Shown here: one piece after another, positions 1-9,439 of the stretch
How positions within the stretch are numbered: position 1 is the first letter of the stretch
Layout: each line of letters starts with the position of its first letter
Translations under genes and position numbers: made by a program
Notes under the pieces: generated by a model
The model's input: only the letters and a program-made list of their open reading frames with translations
The model's database searches: none
Told to the model about the DNA's origin: nothing
NCBI GenBank assembly: GCA_027475525.1
Contig: JAMWFC010000049.1
Coordinates: 3,952,947-4,016,946 of the forward strand
From: Macrolepiota albuminosa
Lineage: Eukaryota; Basidiomycota; Agaricomycetes; Agaricales; Agaricaceae
Direction: 5' to 3'
Length of the DNA stretch: 64,000 nt

Positions 1-1063
1 CGCGACACGGGACATGTACATTGGCGTAATACTTATAGAGCCGGTCCAGCTCTAGAGGAGTGCGGGGAAGACTGCGTGGGGCGTGCTTATACACAATCAT
101 GCCTGGGATGTGGGCAGGATGGCCAGAGGAATATTCATATGACGCCGCTCTATTGGCATCAGCTCCCATCAACACCGTATTCGTGGCATACGAATAATAG
201 GTGCAATGGCTGAGTGCTCCTCTAAAGCACGAGTTCATTCGCTCGATATCGAGCGGACCCCACACCTTCACCCCCAAGCCATCGGGGATCCTCCCCGAAC
301 ATTCATCCTCGGCCCTCGACTTCTGGGCCTTTAGCTCCTTGGCGTGAATTGCCTTCTTCTTTGCAATGTGCTTATTGCGCGCTACTCGTTGGGATCGGTC
401 TGCGGCCGATTCCTCCTCCTCCCCGTCCTCCTCCTGCTCCGAGCTCGACTCTCCATAGTTGCTCTCATCGGACAGGGATGGTACTGGTTTTTTGCCTTTA
501 TCAGGCCTAGTCTTCCCCCTCAATGTTGCCACCAGACCATCATACTGCTCCGGCGTACGGGGGTCTGGGGTCGAGATGACCATGGGATACTTTGCTGGTG
601 GGGCCGGTACAAACACCGGCAACATGAACAACATCTGGACTTCTCCCGCTTGTGCGGGAATGCCAGCAGGAAAGAGTATAACCTCCAATTTGGAGGCATC
701 GAGAGGCGGCTTGCGGCCGCGGCGCTGACAAGACGGCCCCGACTTGGTCAGGGCAGATGATTCTGGTTGTGGCTGAGCCACCGGAGGGGCAGGCGCATTT
801 CGCGCCAGAGTATTCCCTCCAGGCCCAGCGCAAGGAGTGACAGTAACGGGCGCTCTTGGCGCCACAGCGACGGGTTTGGACCCCCTAGGTGGGGCCCGAG
901 ATGATGCGGCTTCCCGCTGACCCAAGGACAGACCTGCCAAGGGTTCACTGACGGCAGCCAGCGACTCTGAAAAGGCCTGCAGGCCCGACTCGGGTAGCCA
1001 CGATGATGAAGCCACAGGCTGAGGAGGCTGCTCATGGCGCGTGAATTGCGCTTCCGATGGCAT
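1..1063 (-). CDS. Uncharacterised ORF running off the window's left edge
   Basis: I do not recognise this protein. From an ATG at 1063 about 354 codons stay open to position 1, so the 3' end is missing. The first ~120 residues are rich in Pro, Ser and Ala and end in a basic patch (QRRGRKPP). A hydrophobic stretch (LEVILFPAG, MLFMLPVFVPAP) follows, then an acidic run (EQEEDGEEEE, near residue 210), a Lys-rich helix (NKHIAKKKAIHAKEL), and a globular-looking tail with VWGPLDIERMNSCFRGAL. It lies in the same frame as the ORF at 1070-1729; only TAG-GCA-AGG separates that ORF from this ATG. It could be the second half of one protein split by a nonsense mutation, or a separate ORF. It sits 3' of a Ty3 pol gene on the same strand, where an extra retroelement ORF would be. 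Confidence 0.55.
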   Translation of the reverse strand, partial: MPSEAQFTRHEQPPQPVASSSWLPESGLQAFSESLAAVSEPLAGLSLGQREAASSRAPPRGSKPVAVAPRAPVTVTPCAGPGGNTLARNAPAPPVAQPQPESSALTKSGPSCQRRGRKPPLDASKLEVILFPAGIPAQAGEVQMLFMLPVFVPAPPAKYPMVISTPDPRTPEQYDGLVATLRGKTRPDKGKKPVPSLSDESNYGESSSEQEEDGEEEESAADRSQRVARNKHIAKKKAIHAKELKAQKSRAEDECSGRIPDGLGVKVWGPLDIERMNSCFRGALSHCTYYSYATNTVLMGADANRAASYEYSSGHPAHIPGMIVYKHAPRSLPRTPLELDRLYKYYANVHVPCR

Positions 1064-1069
1064 CCTTGC

Positions 1070-1729
1070 CTATGGAGGAGCGACCGGTTGACTGGGCTGA
1101 TATCTAGCCCTCTTGACCTCAGCGGTCAATTCCTCACTTGTGGCAATTTTGCGCTTAGAAGCGCATTCGATCTGCTCCAGCGCTGCGACGCGCTGCCTCT
1201 TCATCAGCTCGATCTGGTCGAGCAGCCCCTCCATTACCATTACGGCCAAGCTGTCCTGCAGAAAGAACGCAGTTGCAGGGACTGGCTGTCCCGCTGCTTC
1301 CAGTCTGCCCAACAGCACGTCTGACCCAGCTACACTCTGCGCTTGTGGCGCAGGCTCCCCATATGACTCTTCCATGGGCTGGTGCACCCATGGTACTGAC
1401 GGCGGCCCCGTCACCACACCTGCATACGTCGGATACGACGCAGTTGGACGTGACAACGGTTCCTGATAATAGCGCTTGCGGCGCGTGCTGTCCTCCGGTC
1501 GCCCATAGCGCCCTTCATCATCGACCTCCATCTCTTGTGAGTGGAGGGGCGTCTGATATGGAAGCGGCTCATCACGGCCTGGATAGGCCACCGCTGACTG
1601 AAACTGGCTTGCCGCCGGATATGGCGGCTGCCTCGGGTACTGAGTTGACACTTGTATATTTGGGGGTCTCCCCCCTCCACTAGAGCCTTGCCGGCTCTGA
1701 TCAGTATTTTGCGGCCCCCAATAGGCCAT
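1070..1729 (-). CDS. Uncharacterised Pro/Gln-rich ORF 3' of the Ty3 pol region
   Basis: A 219-codon ORF from an ATG at 1729 to a TAG at 1070-1072. The first ~100 residues are low complexity (Pro, Gln, Tyr, Ser; for example GRPPNIQVSTQYPRQPPYP). The C-terminal third is predicted helical: LLGRLEAA, MEGLLDQIELMKRQRVAALEQIE, then a basic end SKRKIATSEELTAEVKRARY. This resembles a coiled-coil or nucleic-acid-binding gag/accessory protein more than an enzyme, but no family is recognisable. The reading frame continues past the TAG into the ORF at 1-1063, so the two may be one gene broken by a single nonsense change (CAG to TAG would fit). Its start lies 233 bp beyond the stop of the integrase-chromodomain ORF, on the same strand. 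Confidence 0.5.
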   Translation of the reverse strand: MAYWGPQNTDQSRQGSSGGGRPPNIQVSTQYPRQPPYPAASQFQSAVAYPGRDEPLPYQTPLHSQEMEVDDEGRYGRPEDSTRRKRYYQEPLSRPTASYPTYAGVVTGPPSVPWVHQPMEESYGEPAPQAQSVAGSDVLLGRLEAAGQPVPATAFFLQDSLAVMVMEGLLDQIELMKRQRVAALEQIECASKRKIATSEELTAEVKRARYQPSQPVAPP

Positions 1730-1961
1730 TTTCGCTAAACACGTAGACTACGTGTATTGGGACTCGAGAAAAGAAAGAAAAAAAAAAACAATCTCCCAAC
1801 TCCGCTAGTGGTGTAAACAACCACAAATACACGCCACCCAGCCTCCCACCGGCGATCATAGTCGCATAAACGGTCACAAACAGCAGCCACACTTAGTAGC
1901 CACCTGGTTATTCACTGGCTATCAAAGTGGACTTCGTCCACATTCCACCACCCCACGCGCA

Positions 1962-3686
1962 TTATGCGCGTTTTGCTAGCTGTTGAGGGTGTTTCATGCC
2001 CTGCAACTCTAGGTACCTGTCCATTGCTGCAAGGTCTCTGCAGTTCACAAGTGGTTCCCAGGTAGTATCACCTAAGCTCCACCTCACCTCAAATTCGAGG
2101 TTTCCTTTTGTCCACCGGTGACCGATGAGGTCATCTACAAACCACTCCTGGTCATTGCCAGTTCCAAAGTCATACGGCTCCGGCGTTGCGCGATTAGGAA
2201 ATAGCGCATCACTACTGGCCATATATGGTCGCAATAGCGACACGTGGAACTTGGGCACTATCCTGCGCGCTTGCAGCGCCTGGGGTAGTTCCAGCACGTA
2301 GTTAGACGTGCTCGGTTCCGCCTCCAGGACCTTATATGGTCCAATCCATTTCGGACACAGCTTGCTCGCCCTGCCTTTTGGCAGGTTCAAGTTCTTCGTC
2401 GAAAGGTACACTAGGCTCCCTTTCTCAATATCCAGCTCATCACGTCTGCGATTATTTGCATGTTTGGTTTGCCACACACGCGATTCTATAATCGCGTCAT
2501 GGGCATCTGCCAAATTCCTTAGTGCATTGCGCGCAAACTGCTTGACTCCCACATGAATAACTTCGTCCATACAAAGTTCACGAATCATAGATGGCATGTA
2601 GCCATTGTTGAGTTCAAAGGGTGAGTACCCTGTGGTTTCCGATATACTCGCGTTTATCACGAATTCCACGAGTGGACATCTATCCACCCAGTCCTTCTGA
2701 TCAGGACGTACAAACGCTCGCAAGATTTGCGCGATATTTCTATTCGCACATTCCGTTTGACCATCCGTTTGCGGATGAAACGATGTCGACATGAGCAACT
2801 TTGCTCCTAGCAGCTTGTGCAACTCCTTCCACCATTTGGAAGTAAACTTAGCATCTCAATCGCTCACGATCGAACTGGGCAGTCCATGGAGACGTACTAT
2901 CTCCCTGAGATAGATCCACGACAAGTCTGATGCGGTCATGGTAGTTCTCACCAGAATGAAATGGACCATACTGGTCATTCTGCAGATCACTACCCACAGG
3001 TAGTTAAAGCCTTTCGATTCGGGAAATGGACCTATAAAGTCCATCCCAATCAAATCCCAAGGTTTGACCGGTATGGGTAGCAAATGGAGCTTTTCCGGTG
3101 GCTTCAAAGTCGATACTTTCGACTGTTGACATAGCTTGCATGTCGAGCAGAATTGGCTCGTCTCTTTGGCCATTTGCGGCCACCAGTACCAGCGTCGCAC
3201 ATAATCCAGCGTTTTCTGAGTTCCGAAGTGGCCCACTACTCTATGGGCCTGGTCCAGGATAGTCGTGATCAACGACCTCTCCCGGGGAATGCAGATGACT
3301 TTGGACTCCATGGGTCTGGTAAGGTAGACGAGCTGCTGCTCCATCCCAAAGCGTGGATGCGCTTGGATATTGTTCAGAATCTCTACGAAGAGATTATCAT
3401 TCTTGTATCCTTGCTGGATACGTGTGCGGAATTGCGCATTGCCTAAGTTGGCCGGTGCAGGCATATGGTCCTGTGACTCCAGCGCTTGCTGGAGCGTCAT
3501 ATCAGTACCTCTCATAGGCACCTCTTGCCTCGTCTCTTCACGTGGCTGAGGGGCCTCATGGTCCACTAGCACCTGAGCTTCGATATCGCGAGTCTCTCGC
3601 TGCTCCTGCAGTCGCTTACTGCGACGTGTTTCCTGCGCTCGCATGGCGTGTAACTCGACCCTATGTTCCCTGATTTCATGGAATCA
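1962..3686 (-). pseudogene. Ty3 integrase with C-terminal chromodomain, interrupted
   Basis: Integrase joins retroelement cDNA to host DNA. The zinc-binding H2C2 module is visible (HRVVGHFGTQKTL, then CSTCKLCQQ). The catalytic core follows with D in GMDFIGPFPE, the second D in SIVSD, and E in DGQTECANR. The stop at 2856-2858 falls immediately after the second catalytic Asp, where relatives read SDRDAKFTS; a CGA-to-TGA change fits exactly. The C-terminus (GHRWTKGNLEFEVRWSL then TTWEPL) is a chromodomain, known in chromoviruses to bind modified histones and steer insertion into heterochromatin. The stretch at 3566-3686 is the RNase H-integrase linker, with another stop at 3684. Confidence 0.88.
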
Positions 3687-3878
3687 ATGCAGAGGCAAAT
3701 CCTCGCCCTCTGGGTCAATATGTTTGTCCGCCTGGACATAGTCATGCGCGTCATGGACGTCATCTCGAGTATCACTCTCGAAATATCGAGATAGGCAATC
3801 CGCCACTTTGTTCAATTCACCTTTTACATAGGTGATGTTGAACTGGTACCGCGACATGTAGTCGATCCAGCGACGTTG

Positions 3879-5410
3879 TCACGGAGACAGGTGCACCTGA
3901 GTCTTGAAGAACTCTAGTGCTTTGTGATCCGTGATAATATGGATCTTATATCCCATCAGTTTATCCTCCCACTTTAGGAGGGCTTCCAGTATTGCGAGTG
4001 TTTCTAACTCGTGCACAGCATAATTCTGCTGAGCAGCAGTGAATTTACGGGACATAAATCCCGCTGGTCGGCAAGTCTGCCATGTTTTACCCTGGCCAAA
4101 CATGGCCCCAACCCCAGTCTTCGACGCATCGCAGATGAGCCAGATGGGCTCGTCGATGCGTGGGTCAATTGGCCGGATGACCGGCGTTTTTGCGCATATG
4201 CGCTTAATCATCTCAAAACACCGCTGATGCAGCGGTCTCCAATGAAACGGTGACCCATTCTGGGTCATGGCCATAAGTGGCCCAGTGTATGCAGTGATGT
4301 CTGGCAAGAAATTGCCAATATAGTTCACCAGTCCAACAAATCGTTGGATATCATTATATGTGCGTGGAGTACGCCACTCTCGGATTCGGTTGAGCTTATC
4401 CATATCAGGATGAATGCCCTTCTCGTCAATGACGTGACCAAGACAATCTATACTCGTTGCGTACAACTCGCACTTCTTCCATTTGAGATAGAGGCTGGCC
4501 TTCCATAGTCGTTCAAATACGACTCGTAGGTGCTGCTCATGCTCCTCAATGGAGTCAGAAAATATGAATATATCGTCTAAATAGACGTGCATAAACTTCC
4601 CGATTACATCTCGGAAGATTGAGGTCATTAACCTCTGAAATGTCGCCGGTGCATTACAATCACCAATCTGCATGATGTTACTCACGAACGTCCCCATCAG
4701 GGACAAGAACAGTGTCTTCAGTATGGTGCATTACAATCACCAATCTGCATGATGTTACTCACGAACGTCCCCATCAGGGACAAGAACAGTGTCTTCAGTA
4801 TATCCTCTTTGCGGATGCGAACCTGTTCATATGCGTCTGTGAGGTCGATTTTCGACCGATACTTCGCTGTCGCGACATCTTCTCGTATCACTTCCTGATC
4901 TGGAAGAGGTGTTACATCCTTGACGGTATTATCATTGCGCTGTCGCGCATCCAATGCCGTCCGTAACGTTCCATCCTTCTTGGGGATACAAAGCAATGGT
5001 GCAGCTTGCACCGCTGGTCGTGGTTCCCACCACTTTGCGTTTATGTATCTATTCGTCTTTTCACAAAGTTGATCCTGAAGTGCTCACAGGCAGCGAGGCA
5101 AATGATACTTGTACTGCTTGTTATCGTCAATGAGGTTGATCTCATGATTAACCTCCCGCCACGGAGGAAGCTCCTCCTTTGTTCCATTGACAATATCAGC
5201 GAACTCCCGTTGCCATTGCTGGCGCAGTTGAGGAATATCCTCCTCTGTAAGGCTCAAAGCCTTGCCTTTTCCTTTGGCTACGCGTGCTATACGCGGTTGA
5301 ACCTTTGGTTCAAATCGCTCCCGTAAGGCACATACATGCTCCTCTGTGAGGTCTCCCGGATTCAACCTTACAACCGGTTGTTTCCTCGTCGTACTTGCCG
5401 ATGACTGCAC
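3879..5410 (-). pseudogene. Ty3 reverse transcriptase and RNase H, broken
   Basis: RT motifs appear in order: WWEPRPAVQAAPLLCIPKKDGT, SKIDLTDAYEQVRI (motif A Asp), GDCNAPATFQRLM, YLDDIFIF (catalytic Asp pair). RNase H follows with LICDASKTGVGAMFG, HELETLAILEALLKW and ITDHKALEFF. Breaks: TGA at 5084-5086 between the linker and the RT fingers; a 77-bp exact tandem duplication that changes frame between the FLSLMGTF segment and APATFQRL; and TGA at 3879-3881 where relatives read SPRQRRW, so CGA to TGA. Apart from the duplication all pieces share one frame. The linker at 5084-5410 ends in the usual acidic/Trp-rich pre-RT region (QRE..DIVNGTKEELPPWREVNHEI). Confidence 0.88.
4648..4801. repeat. Exact 77-bp tandem duplication inside Ty3 RT
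   Basis: Bases 4648-4724 are repeated exactly at 4725-4801, both starting GGTGCATTACAATCACC and ending CTTCAGTAT. Because 77 is not a multiple of 3 the duplication throws RT out of frame. The copies show no differences, so the event is recent or was kept identical. Confidence 0.97.
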
Positions 5411-5473
5411 ACTTCTCGCCTTCAGCGAGAATCCGTCAAATACGATATCCGATGTTTCGGAGATCTCGTCCTC

Positions 5474-5941
5474 TCATGCGTGACGGTACACTTCTCCCGT
5501 CTGGGTTGCGTGCCCACTTCCCATAGCCTGCGTCACCATTGACGCTACCAACTCATTCCACTCCCGTGGCATTCGTGGGTCATACGCCCATTGCACTCCT
5601 GGCTGAGGCACTGGTCGATCCATTAGCGACCTAGTGCTACCAACAGTTCCCATCGTACTGTATACCTCGTCCTTGACGAGATCCTCAACCTTCACTCGAG
5701 AGCTAGTCGGCTGGCATTCCAGCGACTCCACCACGCGTTTACTACGCTCATTCTTGCACTGCACAGCCTGTTTAGGCTTTCCATTGGTATACCCAGTCAC
5801 ATCCGGGTGCTTCCCCTTCTTCAGAGTTCCTTGAAACTCTTCCTCAGTCATCAGTATAGCCGGCGAATCAGCCAGCAGGCTTTTCGGTGGGGCCTGTTTG
5901 TCCTCCACCTCCTGTACAGTCGCTCTCCTGTGACCATCTAG
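5474..5941 (-). pseudogene. Ty3 protease-RT linker segment
   Basis: Continues in the same frame beyond the gag-protease stop at 5942-5944 and ends at a TGA at 5474-5476. The sequence is hydrophilic (EEFQGTLKKGKHPDVTGYTNGK, then MPREWNELVASMVTQAMG) with no catalytic motif, as expected for the spacer between protease and RT in Ty3 polyproteins. The junction reads ERN-stop-LDGHRR, so one nonsense codon separates it from gag-protease. On its own it would make no functional protein. Confidence 0.65.
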
Positions 5942-8900
5942 TCAGTTGCGCTCATCACACCGCTTTTCAGTTGCGCGATAGCGCCTCAAACGACCATCTG
6001 TATCGTTCAACACCACTTTCTCTGCCTTCAGAGGCGTACCATTCACAACGACCATGTCGTTCACGAAATCCAGCGACACCTTGTTCTTATGCATGAACGG
6101 CGTACCGATAATCATGTCATAGCGATCAAAATTCGCTATATCCACGTATTCTTTCGTCAACGTTCCTGACGTCTTTATTCTCACCTCCACGCCAAACTGC
6201 ACCATAGCGCGACTCCCCACAGTCCCCAGCTGGAGCATCAAGGGCTCCTCCAGTTCATGAACGCGAATCGCATTGACGTGAGCAAACTGGGGCGTAATGC
6301 CTGTAGTGGTACTCCCAGAGTCCCACAACGTCCATGCCGGATGTCCATTGACATCAACATACGTGACCAGGCACTCCTTCTCTTCGGAAGTATAGTGTGG
6401 CCGCTGCAACTTATTAGTTGCCTTCTGCAGGGTTACGCGTCTCATTCGGACGCGCTGATCTCCACGGCACTCCGTCAGTGCAAACAGGTGTTCCTCCTTG
6501 TCATCACGAGCATAGTAGTCGCTGTTGTACACATCCACTGCGATGTATTCATCGCCATCAATCTGGACGCTCTCGGCATCATCCACTTCCGACCCGTCAG
6601 CCTCTACCTGCAGTTCTTCCTCCGCTTCCTCAATGATCTCATTGTCCTCGTCGTCACTGACAACATCGCTAGGTGCCGCAGCCATATGGGCTGCTCGGAT
6701 GTGTGCCTTAGGAGGGGCAGGACACTCCTTAGCAAAATGCCCACTCCTGCCACAGTTATAGCACGTGGAGGGATCCCTGGCAGGCCTTCTCTGGGCCGCT
6801 CCTGGAGCCCCAGCGGTTTTGCCCGCTATACGCGGTACAGGTGCCACCACCCCTCTTGGTGCTACTTGATTCTGACCCGAAAAGGGTCGACTATCCTTTG
6901 CTGGCAACTGTCCAGCAGGCTTCGATCGAGGCTGTTGGCTTCCAGAAATTGTCTTACGAACAACGAATCGCAGATTGCGATTATTCTCCATATCTGTCCG
7001 TTTGGCCAGGAAGGTTCCCACCTTCACTGCCTGACGGTTCACTGGTCCTCGGCGTGAACTACGCTGCTCATAATGGTTTGCAGTCCGTGTCGACTGCTCA
7101 TAACGGATGGCATACGCCAAGAATTTGGTCACAGTATTGACCTCCGGAGACAAGTTATCGTCGTGTATCAACGCTCTCCTCATGTCTGCGGGTATTCTGT
7201 CCAGGAATGTCTCGCAGATAGTGTATTCGTCTGGATAGACGGCCATATTCTGTGCATGACCCACCAGGTCATCATAAAAGGTCTGGATGCCAGTCTTAGC
7301 GTCATACACTGCCTTTCTAAAGGCATCACGAGCTTCCTGCATCGTAGCAGCATTAATGAACCGATTATACAGTCCTATCAGGACCTCTTTAAATGTCCAG
7401 TGTGATTTGTCGCGATTAATGTGGAGAACATGGCAACGGAACCAATTCCGAGCCTCTCCTTCCATAAATTCGTGTAGCACAAATATCCTCTCCTGGTCCA
7501 TGTCGTCTCCACCATAGCAGCAGGCTGCGAGGTGGTAGCACACGTCCATGGCCCAGTCCTCCAGTTGAGAGAACCTATGTCCTCCAGCGTACGCACATAT
7601 GTGCTTACCATCGGACTTACGGAGGCTTACCCCAGCAGGGAACTTAAATCTGACTCCAAGGGAGTCATCCACCAGACGAGTGAGGCAGTCATGCATATGA
7701 TCCATATGGATCCTGACCGCTTCATTCATTCCCGGCATAGTTTTACGCAAATCATGAGGTGCGGGCATCGACAATGCCCGAGGACTGCGAAACAGGTGCT
7801 CATTGGCCACTCTTTCCGGCCGTGTGGTGGGCTGTTGCCTCACTTGTTGCTCTGCTGGTAATCCACCAGCCTGCCTGCCACTGTCACAACGATTATTATT
7901 GTCCTGATCGTCATTCCTACGATCACAATCTCCACCATCGTGATTGCGACAATTTGGCTCCCTCCATTCGTAGTGACCACTACTGTCGTCACTACCACCC
8001 AGATCTCTGTCCGGTTCAGCAGTCCAAGCCGCGAATTGTCGCCGCATGTCATCGACAGGCGTTACGCCCTCACGCCCTTCAAAGACTACCCCCTGGTCAT
8101 CAATGAACGACTCACCATGATCGCGCAAGTCCTGGTTGCGTATCCTTTGGTAATTGATGTGTTCATTCCAGTTGTCCACTAGGTGGACACGTTGCACTAC
8201 GCGTCGTGGTCGCGTTCGCTCCTCAAGAATGTGGACTTCGTCCACCTCTTCCTTGATTGTAACTTGCTTACGAGGTGTCTTAACCTCCTGCACTGCAAGT
8301 GCCTCTGGCTCTGCCAGAGTCGTCGTTACAGTCTCCACCTCAGACAATGCCTGCTGAGGCACTCCGCTAACAATGCGTTGACGGTTTGCGGCGTTCTGAC
8401 GCTGAACGTAGTCTTGCTGAGACTCATTAGCCTGACGAGGCGCATTGAGCAATTCCATCGTGTCCGCAATTAATGGCGCTCGTCTGTGCACACTCATCTC
8501 ACATTCTACTGAGTCAGCTGGAGTAGCCGTTGAGACTGCTGACCCTCGCGCCGCTTTGCGCTTAAGGTATTCCACTACTTTGAGTTCGAAGATGCGCACA
8601 AACAGTTCAATATATTCACTTGAATCTGCACAGGGTACATCGTGGCTCCTAGCTGCCAGCAACTGTAAGTGCTTCACTACATAAAGCTGAAGACGCTTTC
8701 GCGTCGATTCCTTCACGACCGCTGGATATTGGTCCAATACTAGCTGCAACTGGATAGATAAGGTCGAATGCGACCTTTTGCTTTCCTCATCATCTGAGGA
8801 CTCCAACTCGGACTCTAAGTCCATAACTCTCCTGAGGCTGTCATGCCTCACTTGCGGCTGTTTGCCGGCTCGTCGGTGCAACTCTGGACTTCCAGGCGCT

Positions 8901-9439
8901 GTTAACGCCTTGTCCAACCTTACGACATTGTCGTCCTCCCTACTGACCACTATTGCTGGTCCTTGCTTCTGTCCTTGTGTCATCAACGACGACGGTCCCA
9001 GTTCAGTGGCAGCATTGGCCACATATTCCAAATGCCGTTCCATAGGTGCAGTCCGGAATGGGGTGCTATGCGCAAACACGCTGCCTTGTACCATTTCCGA
9101 ATACTGGGTAACGTCCGGTTGACCCTCAGAGGGAGCTGAAGAGCTCTCGGGCAATACCGGATACATCAGTGAAGGCATTTGGCTTGCTGGCAGCGACACT
9201 CCTGAGACCGCGGATCTATCTCCTGGTTTTCCACCAGGTCGTACAATGGACATCATCCGTGATACGGATAGCCCACCAGGCATTCCATAGCTCACGCTGA
9301 CATCGTGAGGGATCTTTTTGTCCTGCTTTGGCGGAGGTTGGTATGCTGACGCAGATTGCGTCTTCCCAGCCTGAAGCACAGGTAAGTCACCTGCGTCTGC
9401 AGCTGGGAATGGAGGATCCGGATCAAGAGAGCCAGTCAT
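5942..9439 (-). CDS. Ty3/gypsy gag - zinc knuckle - aspartic protease polyprotein
   Basis: An 1165-codon ORF. The first ~600 residues are low complexity and partly charged. The gag core lies near residues 640-780 (FMEGEARNWFRCHVLHIN, then ARDAFRKAVYDAKTGIQTFYDDL and FLDRIPADMRRALI). A CCHC knuckle CYNCGRSGHFAKEC follows near residue 895, then an acidic linker, then a retropepsin-like domain near residue 1040 with TLWDSGSTTTGI (active site DSG) and IIGTPFMHKNKVSLDF. Gag packages the RNA; the protease cleaves the polyprotein. In an intact copy the frame would run on into pol; here it stops at a TGA at 5942-5944. The large N-terminal extension is unusual, as gag-protease is generally shorter. 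The open frame over 3.5 kb suggests the element is not very old. Confidence 0.85.
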   Translation of the reverse strand: MTGSLDPDPPFPAADAGDLPVLQAGKTQSASAYQPPPKQDKKIPHDVSVSYGMPGGLSVSRMMSIVRPGGKPGDRSAVSGVSLPASQMPSLMYPVLPESSSAPSEGQPDVTQYSEMVQGSVFAHSTPFRTAPMERHLEYVANAATELGPSSLMTQGQKQGPAIVVSREDDNVVRLDKALTAPGSPELHRRAGKQPQVRHDSLRRVMDLESELESSDDEESKRSHSTLSIQLQLVLDQYPAVVKESTRKRLQLYVVKHLQLLAARSHDVPCADSSEYIELFVRIFELKVVEYLKRKAARGSAVSTATPADSVECEMSVHRRAPLIADTMELLNAPRQANESQQDYVQRQNAANRQRIVSGVPQQALSEVETVTTTLAEPEALAVQEVKTPRKQVTIKEEVDEVHILEERTRPRRVVQRVHLVDNWNEHINYQRIRNQDLRDHGESFIDDQGVVFEGREGVTPVDDMRRQFAAWTAEPDRDLGGSDDSSGHYEWREPNCRNHDGGDCDRRNDDQDNNNRCDSGRQAGGLPAEQQVRQQPTTRPERVANEHLFRSPRALSMPAPHDLRKTMPGMNEAVRIHMDHMHDCLTRLVDDSLGVRFKFPAGVSLRKSDGKHICAYAGGHRFSQLEDWAMDVCYHLAACCYGGDDMDQERIFVLHEFMEGEARNWFRCHVLHINRDKSHWTFKEVLIGLYNRFINAATMQEARDAFRKAVYDAKTGIQTFYDDLVGHAQNMAVYPDEYTICETFLDRIPADMRRALIHDDNLSPEVNTVTKFLAYAIRYEQSTRTANHYEQRSSRRGPVNRQAVKVGTFLAKRTDMENNRNLRFVVRKTISGSQQPRSKPAGQLPAKDSRPFSGQNQVAPRGVVAPVPRIAGKTAGAPGAAQRRPARDPSTCYNCGRSGHFAKECPAPPKAHIRAAHMAAAPSDVVSDDEDNEIIEEAEEELQVEADGSEVDDAESVQIDGDEYIAVDVYNSDYYARDDKEEHLFALTECRGDQRVRMRRVTLQKATNKLQRPHYTSEEKECLVTYVDVNGHPAWTLWDSGSTTTGITPQFAHVNAIRVHELEEPLMLQLGTVGSRAMVQFGVEVRIKTSGTLTKEYVDIANFDRYDMIIGTPFMHKNKVSLDFVNDMVVVNGTPLKAEKVVLNDTDGRLRRYRATEKRCDERN

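Larger units (their letters stand above)
1962..9439 (-). mobile_element. Ty3/gypsy retrotransposon (chromovirus), internal region, decayed
   Basis: On the minus strand the order is gag, CCHC zinc knuckle, aspartic protease, RT, RNase H, integrase, chromodomain. This is the Ty3/gypsy order, and the C-terminal chromodomain places it with chromoviruses. The pol part is not open: stops occur at 5942-5944, 5474-5476, 5084-5086, 3879-3881, 3684-3686 and 2856-2858, and a 77-bp tandem duplication at 4648-4801 shifts the frame in RT. No matching LTR pair could be found in the 1730-1961 and 9440-11000 flanks, so outer limits are unknown; the 3' LTR may lie outside the window if the ORFs at 1-1729 belong to the element. 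Dead without complementation. Confidence 0.9.

Noticed and set aside
344..760. Plus-strand ORFs over 344-1324
   Set aside because: They lie antisense to the long minus-strand open frame at 1-1729 and have low-complexity, Cys/Leu-rich shadows.
1730..1961. Possible 3' LTR of the Ty3 element
   Set aside because: No matching copy on the other side of the element (9440-11059) and no TG...CA ends.
6257..9122. Series of plus-strand ORFs across the Ty3 gag region
   Set aside because: Antisense shadows of the 1165-codon gag-protease frame, which has clear CCHC and protease motifs.
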